64,000 bases of DNA from positions 1-64,000 of the forward strand of contig JBBRZN010000002.1 of NCBI GenBank assembly GCA_038236705.1. The letters are read 5' to 3'. This stretch comes from AC-32 sp038236705 (GTDB lineage Bacteria; Actinomycetota; Thermoleophilia; Gaiellales; Gaiellaceae). Shown here piece by piece: positions 7,158-16,568 of the stretch. Every line of letters begins with the position of its first letter. The stretch's first letter is position 1. Under the pieces are notes generated by a model. It was given only the letters and a program-made list of their open reading frames with translations, did no database searches and had not been told where the DNA came from. Both the position numbers and the translations under genes were made by a program.

Positions 7158-8475
7158 CCGCGAGCGCGTGACGGTCGTCCTCGCGGGCACGGACGAGCAC
7201 GACCTGACGAAGCTCGCCGCCTACCGCAAGGCGGGCGGCTTCAAGTCGCTCGCGAAGGCCCGGAAGATGCAACCGCAAGCGATCATCGAGGAGCTGCTCA
7301 CCTCGGGCCTGCGCGGTCGCGGGGGCGCCGGCTTCCCGATGGGCCGCAAGGCGAGCTTCCTCGCGAAGGAAACCGGCAAGCCGGTCTACCTCGTCGTCAA
7401 CGCCGACGAGTCCGAGCCCGGCACCTTCAAGGACCGCGAGATCATGTTCCGCGTGCCGCACCGGCTGCTCGAGGGCTGCCTGATCACGGCGCACGCGATC
7501 GAGTCCGGGAACGTCTTCATCTACCTCCGCGGCGAGTACACGCACGAGTTCGAGGTGCTGCGGGCGGCGCTCGACGAGGTGCGCGAGGCAAGGCTGCTCG
7601 GCGGCGTCACCGTCGTCCTCCACCGCGGGGCGGGGGCATACATCTGCGGCGAGGAGACGGCGCTGCTGGAGTCGCTCGAGGGCAAGCGCGGCCAGCCCCG
7701 CTCGAAGCCGCCGTTCCCGGCGGTGCAGGGGCTCTACGCGTCGCCGACGCTGATCAACAACGTCGAGACGATCGCCACGGTGCCGGCGATCGTGGAGCGC
7801 GGCGGGGCCTGGTACGCCTCGCTCGGGGTCGAGAACTCGGCGGGGACGCGCGTCTTCTCGCTCTCCGGCAACGTCGTCAACGGCGGAAACTACGAGCTCG
7901 AGCTCGGAACCTCGCTCTACGAGCTGATCTACCGGATCGGCGGAGGGATCCCCGAGGGCCGGAAGCTGAAGGCGGTGATCCCGGGCGGCTCGTCGGTGCC
8001 GGTGCTGAGCGCCGGCGAGATCCAGTATCCGCTCGACTTCGACTCGATGGCGGAGGCCGGGACGATGCTCGGCTCCGGCGCGGTCATCGTGATCGACGAG
8101 CGCTGTTGCATGGTGCAGCTCGGCCTGCGGGTCGCACAGTTTTACCAACACGAGTCCTGCGGCAAGTGCACCCCCTGCCGCGAGGGCACGCGCTGGATGG
8201 TGCAGCTGCTGCGCGCGATCGAGGACGGGCGGGCTGAGCACTCGGAGCTCGACCTGCTCCTCGACGTCTGCGACCGGATCCTCGGCAAGTGCCTCTGCCC
8301 GCTCGGCGACGCGGCGGCGATGCCCGTGGCCAGCTACGTGACGAAGTTCAGGGACGAGTACCGGCAGCACATCGACGAGGGCGGCTGCCCCTTCGGCGGC
8401 GAGTCCTCGCTCCAGGGCGTGATCGCGCCGATCGACCAGCACACCCTCTCGCCCGTCGCGGAGGTGCCTGCGTGA
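7150..8475 (+). CDS. nuoF: NADH-quinone oxidoreductase subunit F
   Basis: 51-kDa subunit binding NADH, FMN and 4Fe-4S cluster N3; the electron entry point of complex I. 441 residues. Motifs in order: GLRGRGGAGFP (nucleotide/FMN), NADESEPGTFKDRE, GAGAYICGEETALLESLEG (NADH) and ESCGKCTPCREG plus a downstream Cys in GKCLCPLGD (cluster N3). GTG start at 7150 within nuoE. Unlike the rest of the operon it is followed by a 115-bp non-coding spacer rich in hairpins. Confidence 0.96.
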   Translation: MGSRERVTVVLAGTDEHDLTKLAAYRKAGGFKSLAKARKMQPQAIIEELLTSGLRGRGGAGFPMGRKASFLAKETGKPVYLVVNADESEPGTFKDREIMFRVPHRLLEGCLITAHAIESGNVFIYLRGEYTHEFEVLRAALDEVREARLLGGVTVVLHRGAGAYICGEETALLESLEGKRGQPRSKPPFPAVQGLYASPTLINNVETIATVPAIVERGGAWYASLGVENSAGTRVFSLSGNVVNGGNYELELGTSLYELIYRIGGGIPEGRKLKAVIPGGSSVPVLSAGEIQYPLDFDSMAEAGTMLGSGAVIVIDERCCMVQLGLRVAQFYQHESCGKCTPCREGTRWMVQLLRAIEDGRAEHSELDLLLDVCDRILGKCLCPLGDAAAMPVASYVTKFRDEYRQHIDEGGCPFGGESSLQGVIAPIDQHTLSPVAEVPA

Positions 8476-8590
8476 TGTGCGCCCGTGGACGAAGCGTCAC
8501 ACCTTCGGTGCGTTCCGGTCGGGGCCGTGCCGGCCACGACCGGGGACAGTCCCCGGCCCTGGCCCGGCGGGCCAGGGCCAAAGGAGCCGT
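8476..8590 (+). promoter_or_regulatory. nuoF-nuoG spacer with strong hairpins
   Basis: Non-coding 115 bp inside an otherwise overlapping operon. It holds CACC/GGTG with a TTC loop (8500-8510), CCGGGGACAGTCCCCGG (8540-8556, 7-bp stem) and a perfect 11-bp stem GGCCCTGGCCC/GGGCCAGGGCC with a 3-nt loop (8555-8579). The last stem ends one base before the AAAGGAG ribosome site of nuoG (8580-8586), so it could affect nuoG translation, mRNA processing or stability. Confidence 0.7.
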
Positions 8591-10780
8591 GTGAGCACGC
8601 CCGAGCTCGTCACGGTCACGGTGGACGACCGCGAGGTGCAGGTTCCAAAGGGCACCGGGATCGTCGAAGCGGCGATCTACGCAGGGATCGAGATCCCCGT
8701 CTTCTGCTACGAGCCCCGCCTCGGGCCAGCCGTCGGCGCCTGCCGCATGTGCCTCTGCGAGGTCGAGGGCATGCCGAAGCTCCAGGCCGTCTGCACCATG
8801 ACCGCCCAGGACGGCATGGTCGTCCGCACCGCCCAGACCTCCGCCAAGGCCGCCCAGGGCCAGGACGCGACCCTCGAGTTCATCCTCGTCAACCACCCGC
8901 TCGACTGCCCGGTCTGCGACAAGGGCGGCGAGTGCCCGCTGCAGGACCTCACCTTCCGCTGGGGGCCTGGCAACACCCGCATGGAGTTCGAGAAGCGGAC
9001 GCTCGAGAAACCCATCCCGATCTCGCCGGCGATCGCCCTCGACCGCGAGCGCTGCATCCTCTGCTACCGCTGCACGCGGTTCTCCGAGGGAGTCGCCGAG
9101 GACGGCCAGCTGATCGCCCGGAACCGCGGCGCGCTCTCGCTGATCGGCACCTTCGAGGACCTGCCCTACCGGGCGCCCTTCTCCGGCAACGTGATCGAGC
9201 TCTGCCCGGTCGGCGCGCTGACCTCCACGCAGTACCGTTTCACCGGCCGGCCCTGGGAGATCCAGAACGTGCCGACGGTCTGCGGCCTCTGCCCGGTCGG
9301 CTGCAACGTCCACGCGACGATGCGCGAGGGGAAGGTCAAGCGGATGCTCTCCCGCAACCATCCCCAGGTGGACGAGGGCTGGCTCTGCGACAAGGGCCGC
9401 TTCGCCTTCACGCACCTCTACGCGCGCGACCGGATCTCCGATCCGCTGCGCCGTTCGCGGCGCCGCGGCTTCGAGGAGCTCTCCTGGGACGACGCGCTCG
9501 ACGAGGCCGAGCGCCTGCTGCGCGAAGCTGACGGCCGGATCGTGACCGCGCTCTCCGGCTCCGAGACCGTCGAGCAGGCCTACGCGCTCGGCAAGCTCCT
9601 GCGCAAGGGGCTCGGCGCGCATACGGCTCTCTTGCCGGAGGAGACCAGCAGCGCGCTCGACGCCTACCGGCTGCCGCTCTCTGCGATCCGTGACGCCGAG
9701 CTCGTGGTCGTGCTCGGGGACGAGCCGGTCGCCGAGCGGGCGCCGATCGTCGACCTCTGGCTCCGGGCCGCCCGCCGCGCGGGCGCGCAGATCGAGTACA
9801 CCGGTGACCCGGTCGAGAGCTGCCGCCGCCTTGCCGGCGCGGATGATCCCCTTGGCAGGCGCCTGCGCGAAAGCGAGCGAGCGATCCTGATCTGGTCGGC
9901 CGAGGAAGGCAGCGGCGGCGCGCACCTGGCAGCGCTGGCCGGCCAGCTCGGCTTCGGCGACAAGCCCGGCTCTGGCGCCTTCCACCTGCCCTGCACGCCG
10001 AACGGCCGCGGCGTGGCGGACGCCTGGGCGGCCTGCTCCGACGACGAGGCCGAGGCTCCGGAAAAGATCGGGCTCCTGCTCGTCTGCGGCGACGAGGCCG
10101 CCGCCGATCCGCACGTGCGCGTGCTCGCAGAGCGGGCCGAGCGCGTGATCGTCACCTCCATGTTCCAGGGCCTCGCCGTCGGCTGGGCGGATCTCGTCCT
10201 GCCGGGCACGAGCTACCTCGAGCGCGACGGCACCTACGTCAACCTCGAAGGCCGGCTGCAGCGGCTGCGACGCGCCGCGATTCCGCCCGCGCCGGACGAG
10301 CTCGCCTGGATCTCGAAGCTGGCGGAGCGCTTCGACGTCGAGCTGCCGCCCTACGCCTCCGCGGTCTTCGCCGAGCTCTCCGAGCTGATCTACGACGGGC
10401 TGCCCTTCGGTGAGGTCGGCGAGCAGGCCGAGCTGCGCACCCGCAGCGAGGCGCCGCCCGCGGGGCTGCCGGACGAGGTGCCCCAGGCCGGTCGCAAGGG
10501 AGAATTGAGGCTCATCCGCTACCGCGCCCTCTTCTCGGGCCCGGCCGTCGAGCGGGTTCCCGAGCTGCAGTTCCAGCGCCCGCCGCCCGAGGTCGAGCTC
10601 TCGCCGCCGGACGCCGAGGCTCGCAAGCTCCTGAACGGCGAGCCAGTGAGCGTGTCGCACGTCGCAGTCGCCCGCGAGCTTCGCGCCCGTATCAACCCCT
10701 CTCTGCGACCCGGGATCGCCCGGATCGCGAGCGAGCATGCGGGCGAGCTCGGCGGCTTCGTGAAGGTGACCAAGCCATGA
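8591..10780 (+). CDS. nuoG: NADH-quinone oxidoreductase subunit G
   Basis: 75-kDa iron-sulfur subunit that wires NuoF/E to NuoI. 729 residues. N-terminal 2Fe-2S ferredoxin domain (FCYEPRLGPAVGACRMCLCEV region, ligands in CYE, CRMC and AVC), then the His-containing N5 motif HPLDCPVCDKGGECPLQD, CILCYRCTRF for N4, and CGLCPVGCNV for an extra cluster, followed by a molybdopterin-oxidoreductase-like domain without evident cofactor residues. GTG at 8591 is chosen for its AAGGAG site and ferredoxin-domain start; the longer ORF runs through the hairpin spacer. Ends with an ATGA overlap into nuoH. Confidence 0.95.
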   Translation: MSTPELVTVTVDDREVQVPKGTGIVEAAIYAGIEIPVFCYEPRLGPAVGACRMCLCEVEGMPKLQAVCTMTAQDGMVVRTAQTSAKAAQGQDATLEFILVNHPLDCPVCDKGGECPLQDLTFRWGPGNTRMEFEKRTLEKPIPISPAIALDRERCILCYRCTRFSEGVAEDGQLIARNRGALSLIGTFEDLPYRAPFSGNVIELCPVGALTSTQYRFTGRPWEIQNVPTVCGLCPVGCNVHATMREGKVKRMLSRNHPQVDEGWLCDKGRFAFTHLYARDRISDPLRRSRRRGFEELSWDDALDEAERLLREADGRIVTALSGSETVEQAYALGKLLRKGLGAHTALLPEETSSALDAYRLPLSAIRDAELVVVLGDEPVAERAPIVDLWLRAARRAGAQIEYTGDPVESCRRLAGADDPLGRRLRESERAILIWSAEEGSGGAHLAALAGQLGFGDKPGSGAFHLPCTPNGRGVADAWAACSDDEAEAPEKIGLLLVCGDEAAADPHVRVLAERAERVIVTSMFQGLAVGWADLVLPGTSYLERDGTYVNLEGRLQRLRRAAIPPAPDELAWISKLAERFDVELPPYASAVFAELSELIYDGLPFGEVGEQAELRTRSEAPPAGLPDEVPQAGRKGELRLIRYRALFSGPAVERVPELQFQRPPPEVELSPPDAEARKLLNGEPVSVSHVAVARELRARINPSLRPGIARIASEHAGELGGFVKVTKP

Positions 10781-11763
10781 GCGAGCCGTGGTGGATCTCC
10801 GCGATCAAGGCGTTCCTGATCATCAACCTGCTGCTCGGCATGTTCGCCTACATGACCTGGGTCGAGCGCAAGGTGCTCGGGCGCATGCAGCTTCGCTACG
10901 GCCCGAATCGCACCGGGCCATTCGGGCTCCTCCAGCCGATTGCCGACCTGGTCAAGCTGATCCGCAAGGAGAGCTTCTTTCCGGCCTCGGCCGTGGACGT
11001 CCTCTACATCGCGGCGCCCGTGCTCTCGGCGTTCACCGCGCTCGCGGCCTTCAGCGTGATCCCGTTCGGCGCGGGCTGGCACATCTGGAAATGGGACGTG
11101 AGCGGCGTGGTCGTCGACGTGCCGATCTCCCTGGTCCTGCTCTTCGCCCTGAGCTCGCTCGGTATCTACGGCTTCATCGTCGGCGGGTGGGCGTCGCACT
11201 CGAAGTACGCGCTGCTCGGCTCGATGCGCACCTGCGCGCAGATGGTCTCGTACGAGGTCTCGCTCACCTTCGCCGTCCTCGGCGTCGTGATCATGGGCCA
11301 CTCGCTCTCCCTGGTGGACATCGTCCGCACCCAGCACGACACGATCTGGTTTATCGCGCCACAGTTCGTCGGCTTCCTCGTCTTCTTCATCGGCGGGATC
11401 GCGGAGACGAACCGCCCGCCGTTCGACCTGCCCGAGGCCGACACCGAGCTCGTCGCCGGCTACCACACCGAGTACAGCGGTATGCGCTTCGGCCTCTTCC
11501 AGATGGGCGAGTACGTGAACATGATCACGCTCTCGGCATTGTCGGTGACCCTCTTCTTCGGCGGCTGGTACGGCCCCTGGGCACCGCTCGGGCCGCTCTG
11601 GTTCCTGATCAAGCTGCTGCTGATCATCTTCGTCTTCATGTGGATCCGCGCGACCCTGCCGCGGCTCCGCTACGACCAGCTGATGCGCTTCGGCTGGAAG
11701 GTGCTCCTGCCCGTGGCGACGATCAACGCGCTCGTGACGGCAGCCTGCGTGGTGGCGTTCTGA
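10777..11763 (+). CDS. nuoH: NADH-quinone oxidoreductase subunit H
   Basis: Membrane subunit forming the floor of the quinone chamber. 328 residues, about eight hydrophobic helices. Family hallmarks: WVERKVLGRMQLRYGPNR near the N-terminus, IAETNRPPFDLPEADTELVA and YHTEYSGMRF in the quinone-facing loop, and the C-terminal RATLPRLRYDQLM. ATG overlaps the nuoG stop. Followed by an 88-bp spacer with a hairpin before nuoI. Confidence 0.96.
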   Translation: MSEPWWISAIKAFLIINLLLGMFAYMTWVERKVLGRMQLRYGPNRTGPFGLLQPIADLVKLIRKESFFPASAVDVLYIAAPVLSAFTALAAFSVIPFGAGWHIWKWDVSGVVVDVPISLVLLFALSSLGIYGFIVGGWASHSKYALLGSMRTCAQMVSYEVSLTFAVLGVVIMGHSLSLVDIVRTQHDTIWFIAPQFVGFLVFFIGGIAETNRPPFDLPEADTELVAGYHTEYSGMRFGLFQMGEYVNMITLSALSVTLFFGGWYGPWAPLGPLWFLIKLLLIIFVFMWIRATLPRLRYDQLMRFGWKVLLPVATINALVTAACVVAF

Positions 11764-11780
11764 TGACCCCGCAGCCTAAC

Positions 11781-11806
11781 CGCGAAAAATGCTGCGCATT
11801 TTCCGC
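11781..11806 (+). other. AT-containing hairpin between nuoH and nuoI
   Basis: Near-perfect inverted repeat CGCGAAAAATGC/GCATTTTCCGCG around a two-base loop, in the 88-bp nuoH-nuoI spacer. Its A/T-rich core stands out in this GC-rich operon. No U-run follows, so a simple terminator is unlikely; RNA processing or partial attenuation is possible. A GAGAGAGG ribosome site for nuoI follows at 11837-11844. Confidence 0.6.
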
Positions 11807-11851
11807 GGGACTGGTTTGTCCCATCGCTTCGCTCAGGAGAGAGGTGCGCAC

Positions 11852-12349
11852 GTGAGCCCACAGCCGCTTGAGAGCCTTCGTGGATTCGGGGTGACCTTCA
11901 AGCAGATCTTCCACAAGCCGATCACGCAGCAGTACCCGGAGTACAAGCGGCCCGTCTATCCGCGCTTCCGCGGGCGCCACCGGCTGCACCGGCACCAGAA
12001 CGGGCTCGAGAAGTGCGTCGGCTGCTCGCTCTGCGCGGCCGCCTGCCCCGCGGACTGCATCCGCGTCGTCGCCGAGGAGAACACCCCCGACAACCGCGTC
12101 TCCCCAGGCGAGCGCTACGCGCGCATCTACGAGATCAACATGAGCCGCTGCATCTTTTGCGGCTACTGCGAGCTCGCTTGCCCGTTCGACGCGATCACGC
12201 TCGGCAACGAGTTCGAGCTCTCGGAGTACTCGCGCGATGACCTGATCTACACGAAGGACATGCTGCTCGCCGAGCCGATCAAGAAGGTGCCGGTCGCCGA
12301 CCGCGACCTCTACGACACGCCGATCCCCTACTACAAGGAGCACTCGTAG
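11852..12349 (+). CDS. nuoI: NADH-quinone oxidoreductase subunit I
   Basis: Ferredoxin-like subunit with 4Fe-4S clusters N6a and N6b, linking NuoG to NuoB. 165 residues. Two 2[4Fe-4S] motifs are visible: CVGCSLCAAACP and CIFCGYCELACP. GTG at 11852 is chosen over the ATG at 11789 because it has a ribosome site 7 nt upstream and the earlier start lies in the hairpin spacer. Stop overlaps the nuoJ GTG by one base. Confidence 0.95.
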   Translation: MSPQPLESLRGFGVTFKQIFHKPITQQYPEYKRPVYPRFRGRHRLHRHQNGLEKCVGCSLCAAACPADCIRVVAEENTPDNRVSPGERYARIYEINMSRCIFCGYCELACPFDAITLGNEFELSEYSRDDLIYTKDMLLAEPIKKVPVADRDLYDTPIPYYKEHS

Positions 12350-12873
12350 TGGCCAACGTGCTCGTCTGGGCGGTGTGGGTCGTGGCCGCCTTTGCCTGCC
12401 TGGGCTCCGGAATCGCCGTCGTGACCTTCTCGAATCCGTTCTACTCGGCGCTCTCGCTGATCGGGAACCTCGCCTCGCTTGCGGTGCTCTACCTGCTGCT
12501 CTCGGCCGAATTCGTGGCAGCGGCGCAGGTGCTCGTCTACGCGGGCGCGGTGATGGTGATGTTCCTGTTCGTGATCGGCTACCTCGGGGAGCGGGCCGAC
12601 GCGCCCTGGGCCGGCGGGCCGAGCTGGCAGACGCTCGGAGCCGTGCTGGCCTCGGCCGCCCTCTTCGTCGAGGTGATCGTCGTGATCGGGTTGAAGACGA
12701 GCGGGCGGCTCTCGGACCAGAGGCCGGTGGACTCCGTCTTCGGTCGGCCCTACGACATCGGGAGGCTCTTCCTGACCGACCACCTGCTCGCGTTCGAGAT
12801 CACCTCGATCGTCTTGCTCGTGGCCGCGGTCGGCGGCGTCGTCCTCGGCAGCCACGCGCGGGAGACACCGTGA
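12349..12873 (+). CDS. nuoJ: NADH-quinone oxidoreductase subunit J
   Basis: Membrane-arm subunit; 174 residues with five hydrophobic helices. The conserved third helix region AEFVAAAQVLVYAGAVMVMF is clear. GTG start shares its G with the nuoI stop, and the end overlaps nuoK by four bases (GTGA). Confidence 0.95.
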   Translation: MANVLVWAVWVVAAFACLGSGIAVVTFSNPFYSALSLIGNLASLAVLYLLLSAEFVAAAQVLVYAGAVMVMFLFVIGYLGERADAPWAGGPSWQTLGAVLASAALFVEVIVVIGLKTSGRLSDQRPVDSVFGRPYDIGRLFLTDHLLAFEITSIVLLVAAVGGVVLGSHARETP

Positions 12874-13178
12874 AAGGTCCGGACATCGTCTGGTACCTGG
12901 CGCTGGCGGGCTTCCTCTTCTGCACCGGCGCGCTGGGAGTCCTGATCCGGCGCAGCCCGCTGATCGTGCTGCTCTCGCTCGAGATCATGCTCAACGGGGC
13001 GAACCTCGCCCTGATCGCCTTCTCGCGTCACTACGCGCAGGGCGACGGGCAGATCTTCGCGCTGACGGTGATGGCGATTGCAGCCTCAGAGGTCGTGGTC
13101 GGGCTGGGGCTGATCGTCGCGATCGCGCGCAAGAACCTCGACCTCGACGTGGACAAGCTCTCCACGCTGCGCGGCTGA
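12870..13178 (+). CDS. nuoK: NADH-quinone oxidoreductase subunit K
   Basis: Small membrane subunit homologous to MrpC, part of the proton path. 102 residues with three helices. Conserved membrane glutamates appear in LSLEIMLNGANL and AIAASEVVVGLG. GTG at 12870 overlaps nuoJ; nuoL starts one base after its stop. Confidence 0.95.
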   Translation: MKGPDIVWYLALAGFLFCTGALGVLIRRSPLIVLLSLEIMLNGANLALIAFSRHYAQGDGQIFALTVMAIAASEVVVGLGLIVAIARKNLDLDVDKLSTLRG

Positions 13179-13179
13179 G

Positions 13180-15078
13180 TTGATCGCCGCCGCCTGGATC
13201 TGCCTGCTGGCGCCCCTCGGAGCCGCGCTGGCGATCACGCTCGCCGGCACGCGCATCACGCGCCGCGGCGCGGGCTACCTCGCAACCGCTTCGGTCGCGG
13301 CCTCCTTCGTCGCAGCCGTGGTCGCGTTCGCGCTCCTGCTCGGCGACTCGCCCGAAGAGCGCTCGCACCCCTCCACGCTCTGGAGCTGGCTCACCGCGGG
13401 CCAGCTCGACTTCGGCTTGCGCATCCTGGTCGACCCGCTCTCGGTCTTCATGATGCTCGTCGTCGCCGGCGTGGGCTCGCTGATCGTCGCCTACTCGATC
13501 GGCTATATGGACGGCGACGACGAGGAGCGCCGCTACTTCGCCTACATGGCGCTGTTCGTCTTCTCGATGCTGTTGCTCGTCCAAGGCGGGAACCTGCTGG
13601 TGCTGCTCGTCGGCTGGGGCCTGGTCGGCCTCTCCTCGTACCTGCTGATCGGCTTCTGGCACGACCGGCCGAGCGCGGTCGCGGCAGCGAAGAAGGCCTT
13701 CGTGATGAACGCGATCGGCGACGCGACAATGGCACTCGCGCTCTTCGTCGTGATCCAGCGCAGCGGCTCGCTCGACTTCGAGACGGTCTTCACCCACACC
13801 GGCTCGCTCGGCGGCGGCTGGGCTGTGAACCTGATCGCGCTCGGACTGCTCGGCGGCGCGGTCGCCAAGTCGGCGCAGCTGCCGCTCCAAACCTGGCTTC
13901 CCGACGCGATGGAGGGCCCGACGCCGGTCAGCGCCCTGATCCACGCGGCCACCATGGTCACAGCCGGGGTCTACCTGATCGCCCGCACGCATCCGCTTTT
14001 CGAGGCGGCGCCGCGGGTGCTCGAGCTCGCGGCCGGGCTCGGCGCGGCGACGCTCGTCGTGGCGGGCCTGATCGCCCTCGTGCAGACGGACATCAAACGC
14101 GTGATCGCCTATTCGACCATGTCGCAGATCGGCTACATGTTCCTGGCCGTCGGCTTGGGCGCCTACGCCAACGGGATGTTCCACCTGATGACGCACGCCT
14201 TCTTCAAGGCACTGCTCTTCATGGCCGCCGGGATCGTCATCCACGCGCTCGCCGGCGAGCAGGACATCCGCAAGATGGGCGGCCTGCGGCGCCTGATGCC
14301 GTTCACGTACATCGCCTTCGGCGTGGGCGCTCTCTCGCTGGCCGGGGTGCCGCCGTTCTCCGGCTTCTTCTCGAAGGATTCGATCCTCGCCGCCGCGCTC
14401 GCGCACGGCTGGTACGGGCAGATCCTCTGGGTGGCCGGGATGATCGGCGCCTTCCTGACCGGGCTCTACGCCTTCCGGCTCTTCTTCGTCGTCTTCTGGG
14501 GCGAGCCCTCGGGGTTCGTGCGCGAGCACCTGCTGAAGGACTCGCACGGGCATGCAGGCGAGGGGCCGCTCTCGATGACCCTGACCGTCGGCGTGCTGAC
14601 CGTGCTGGCGGCGATCGGCGGCTGGCTCCAGTTCGCCCGGGTCTGGACGCCGGTCTCAGACTGGCTCGAGCCGGCGGCACGGCCGCTCGTCGAGGCGACG
14701 GGAACCCAGGAGGCCGTCTCGAGCGTGCTCGCGGTCGCGCTCGGCCTGGCGGGGATCTTGGTCGCGTGGCTCGTGTACTCAGCCGGTCGGGTGCAGGCGC
14801 CGCGGCTCGCAGCGGTGCAGGCGCTGCTCGAGCACAAGTTCTACGTCGACGAGCTCTACGACCGCGCTTTTTACCGGCCGGCCGTGCTGCTCGCCGCCGG
14901 CCTGGGCCGCTTCGTCGAGCAGCCGCTCGTGCTCGGCTCGGTTCGCGGCCTCGTCCGGTCGATGCGTGAGCTCGGCCTCGGCACGGGCCGCGTCCAGACA
15001 GGCCTGGTCCGCACGTACGCGCTCTCGATCGCGGCCAGCGTCGCGGTGGTCACCGTCGTCTTCCTGGCGGTCCGATGA
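13180..15078 (+). CDS. nuoL: NADH-quinone oxidoreductase subunit L
   Basis: Largest antiporter-like proton-pumping subunit, ending in the long lateral helix. 632 residues, about 16 helices. Family motifs: MEGPTPVSALIHAATMV, the IKRVIAYSTMSQIGYM stretch and THAFFKALLFMAAG. The start is a TTG at 13180, one base after the nuoK stop; this unusual start is supported by the tight spacing and family N-terminus. ATGA overlap with nuoM. Confidence 0.94.
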   Translation: MIAAAWICLLAPLGAALAITLAGTRITRRGAGYLATASVAASFVAAVVAFALLLGDSPEERSHPSTLWSWLTAGQLDFGLRILVDPLSVFMMLVVAGVGSLIVAYSIGYMDGDDEERRYFAYMALFVFSMLLLVQGGNLLVLLVGWGLVGLSSYLLIGFWHDRPSAVAAAKKAFVMNAIGDATMALALFVVIQRSGSLDFETVFTHTGSLGGGWAVNLIALGLLGGAVAKSAQLPLQTWLPDAMEGPTPVSALIHAATMVTAGVYLIARTHPLFEAAPRVLELAAGLGAATLVVAGLIALVQTDIKRVIAYSTMSQIGYMFLAVGLGAYANGMFHLMTHAFFKALLFMAAGIVIHALAGEQDIRKMGGLRRLMPFTYIAFGVGALSLAGVPPFSGFFSKDSILAAALAHGWYGQILWVAGMIGAFLTGLYAFRLFFVVFWGEPSGFVREHLLKDSHGHAGEGPLSMTLTVGVLTVLAAIGGWLQFARVWTPVSDWLEPAARPLVEATGTQEAVSSVLAVALGLAGILVAWLVYSAGRVQAPRLAAVQALLEHKFYVDELYDRAFYRPAVLLAAGLGRFVEQPLVLGSVRGLVRSMRELGLGTGRVQTGLVRTYALSIAASVAVVTVVFLAVR

Positions 15079-16568
15079 CGAGCGGCTGGCTCACGACCGC
15101 GCTGATCCTGTTCCCGATCGCGGGCGGGCTACTCGTGTGGCTGCTGCCCCTGCGGTCCTTCGCGGTCGGCTCGACCGCGCTGCTCTTCGCGCTGATCGAG
15201 GTCGGCCTCTGGATCGACTCGGTCGCGCGCTTCAACTTCTCCCGGCCCGGGCTCCAGCTCGACCAGCGCACGAGCTGGTTCAGCGACCTGCACGTTTCCT
15301 ACCACGTCGGCTTCTACGGCTTCTCGCTCTGGCTCGCCGGGCTGACCGTGGTCGTGCTTGCGGCCGCGATCGGCTACGCGTTCTGGGCCGGGCGCGAGCG
15401 GCCGCGCGCCTACTACGGGCTGATGCTGATCCTGACCGGAGCGATCGTCGGCGTCTTCGTCGCCCAGGACCTGCTCCTGTTCTACGTCTTCTGGGAGGCG
15501 ATGCTGATCCCGCTCTACTTCCTGGTCGGCGTCTGGGGCGGAGCGGGGCGACTGCGGGCGACGCTAATGTTCGTGATCTACACGATGGCCGGGTCGCTCC
15601 TGATGCTGGCCTCGATCATCGTGCTCGGCCTCTCGCAGGGCACCTTCGACCTGGTCAACTCCGGCACGAGCGGGAGCGACTGGATCTTCCTCGGGTTCGT
15701 CGCGGCCTTTGCGGTCAAGGCGCCACTCTTCCCGCTGCACGCCTGGCTTCCCGAGGCCTACCGCGAATCCTCGCCGGAGGTGGCCGCGGTGCTCTCGGGC
15801 GTGGTCTCGAAGGCCGCCGCCTACGGCTTCCTGCGAATCGCGATCTCGAAGTTCCCGGAGCCGGTGGCCGACTTCCGCACGCCCATCCTCGTCCTCGCCG
15901 CCTGCGGGCTCGTCTACGGGTCGCTACTCGCCTTCGGCGCGCCCGACCTGCGCGGGGTGATCGCCTACTCGAGCCTGGCGCAGATGGGGCTGATCGTGCT
16001 GGGCCTGTTCGCGGTCAACGACCTCGGGTTGAACGGCGCGGTGCTGCAGATGGTCAACCACGGCCTGATCTCGGCGACGCTCTTCCTGCTCGCGGGCGGC
16101 ATCGAGCGTCGCACGTCGACCGGCGAGCTGGCGCTGCTGGGAGGGATGGCGCGCGGGCGACCGGCTTTGGCGACCGTGCTGATGACCGCGGGCGTGATCG
16201 CGTTGGCGGTGCCCGGCTCGACGGCCTTCGCAGGCGAGTTCGCGATCCTCGCCGGGGTCTTCCAGACGGGTTGGGGCTGGGCGGCGGTCGGCGCGGTGGC
16301 GATCGTGCTCGCGGCGATGTACATGCTGCGGCTGATCTCGGCGGTGCTGCACCAGGCGCCCGGGTCTGCGGTTTCGGACGCGGCGCTCGACCTGCGGCCG
16401 GCTGAGCTGGGCGTGCTCGTGCCGCTCGTGGCGTTGCTGCTCGTGCTCTCGGCGTGGCCGGCGGCGATCACCGACCACTCGTTCCCGAAGACGAGCGTCC
16501 AGGTCACGAGCTCGACCGGTGCGACCGGCTATGCACCCCTCCCCAACCATCGCTTGGCGCTCCCATGA
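15075..16568 (+). CDS. nuoM: NADH-quinone oxidoreductase subunit M
   Basis: Antiporter-like proton-pumping subunit. 497 residues, about 14 helices. Recognisable by FYVFWEAMLIPLYFLVGVWG, the FAVKAPLFPLHAWLPEAYRE segment and LRGVIAYSSLAQMGLI. ATG overlaps the nuoL stop by four bases; ends with an ATGA overlap into nuoN. Confidence 0.95.
   Translation: MTSGWLTTALILFPIAGGLLVWLLPLRSFAVGSTALLFALIEVGLWIDSVARFNFSRPGLQLDQRTSWFSDLHVSYHVGFYGFSLWLAGLTVVVLAAAIGYAFWAGRERPRAYYGLMLILTGAIVGVFVAQDLLLFYVFWEAMLIPLYFLVGVWGGAGRLRATLMFVIYTMAGSLLMLASIIVLGLSQGTFDLVNSGTSGSDWIFLGFVAAFAVKAPLFPLHAWLPEAYRESSPEVAAVLSGVVSKAAAYGFLRIAISKFPEPVADFRTPILVLAACGLVYGSLLAFGAPDLRGVIAYSSLAQMGLIVLGLFAVNDLGLNGAVLQMVNHGLISATLFLLAGGIERRTSTGELALLGGMARGRPALATVLMTAGVIALAVPGSTAFAGEFAILAGVFQTGWGWAAVGAVAIVLAAMYMLRLISAVLHQAPGSAVSDAALDLRPAELGVLVPLVALLLVLSAWPAAITDHSFPKTSVQVTSSTGATGYAPLPNHRLALP

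Noticed and set aside
8348..10738. 796-residue minus-strand frame opposite nuoG
   Set aside because: Antisense shadow of nuoG; no motif, and nuoG carries all its cluster signatures on the other strand.
12991..14553. 520-residue minus-strand frame opposite nuoL
   Set aside because: Shadow composition and no family; nuoL is certain.
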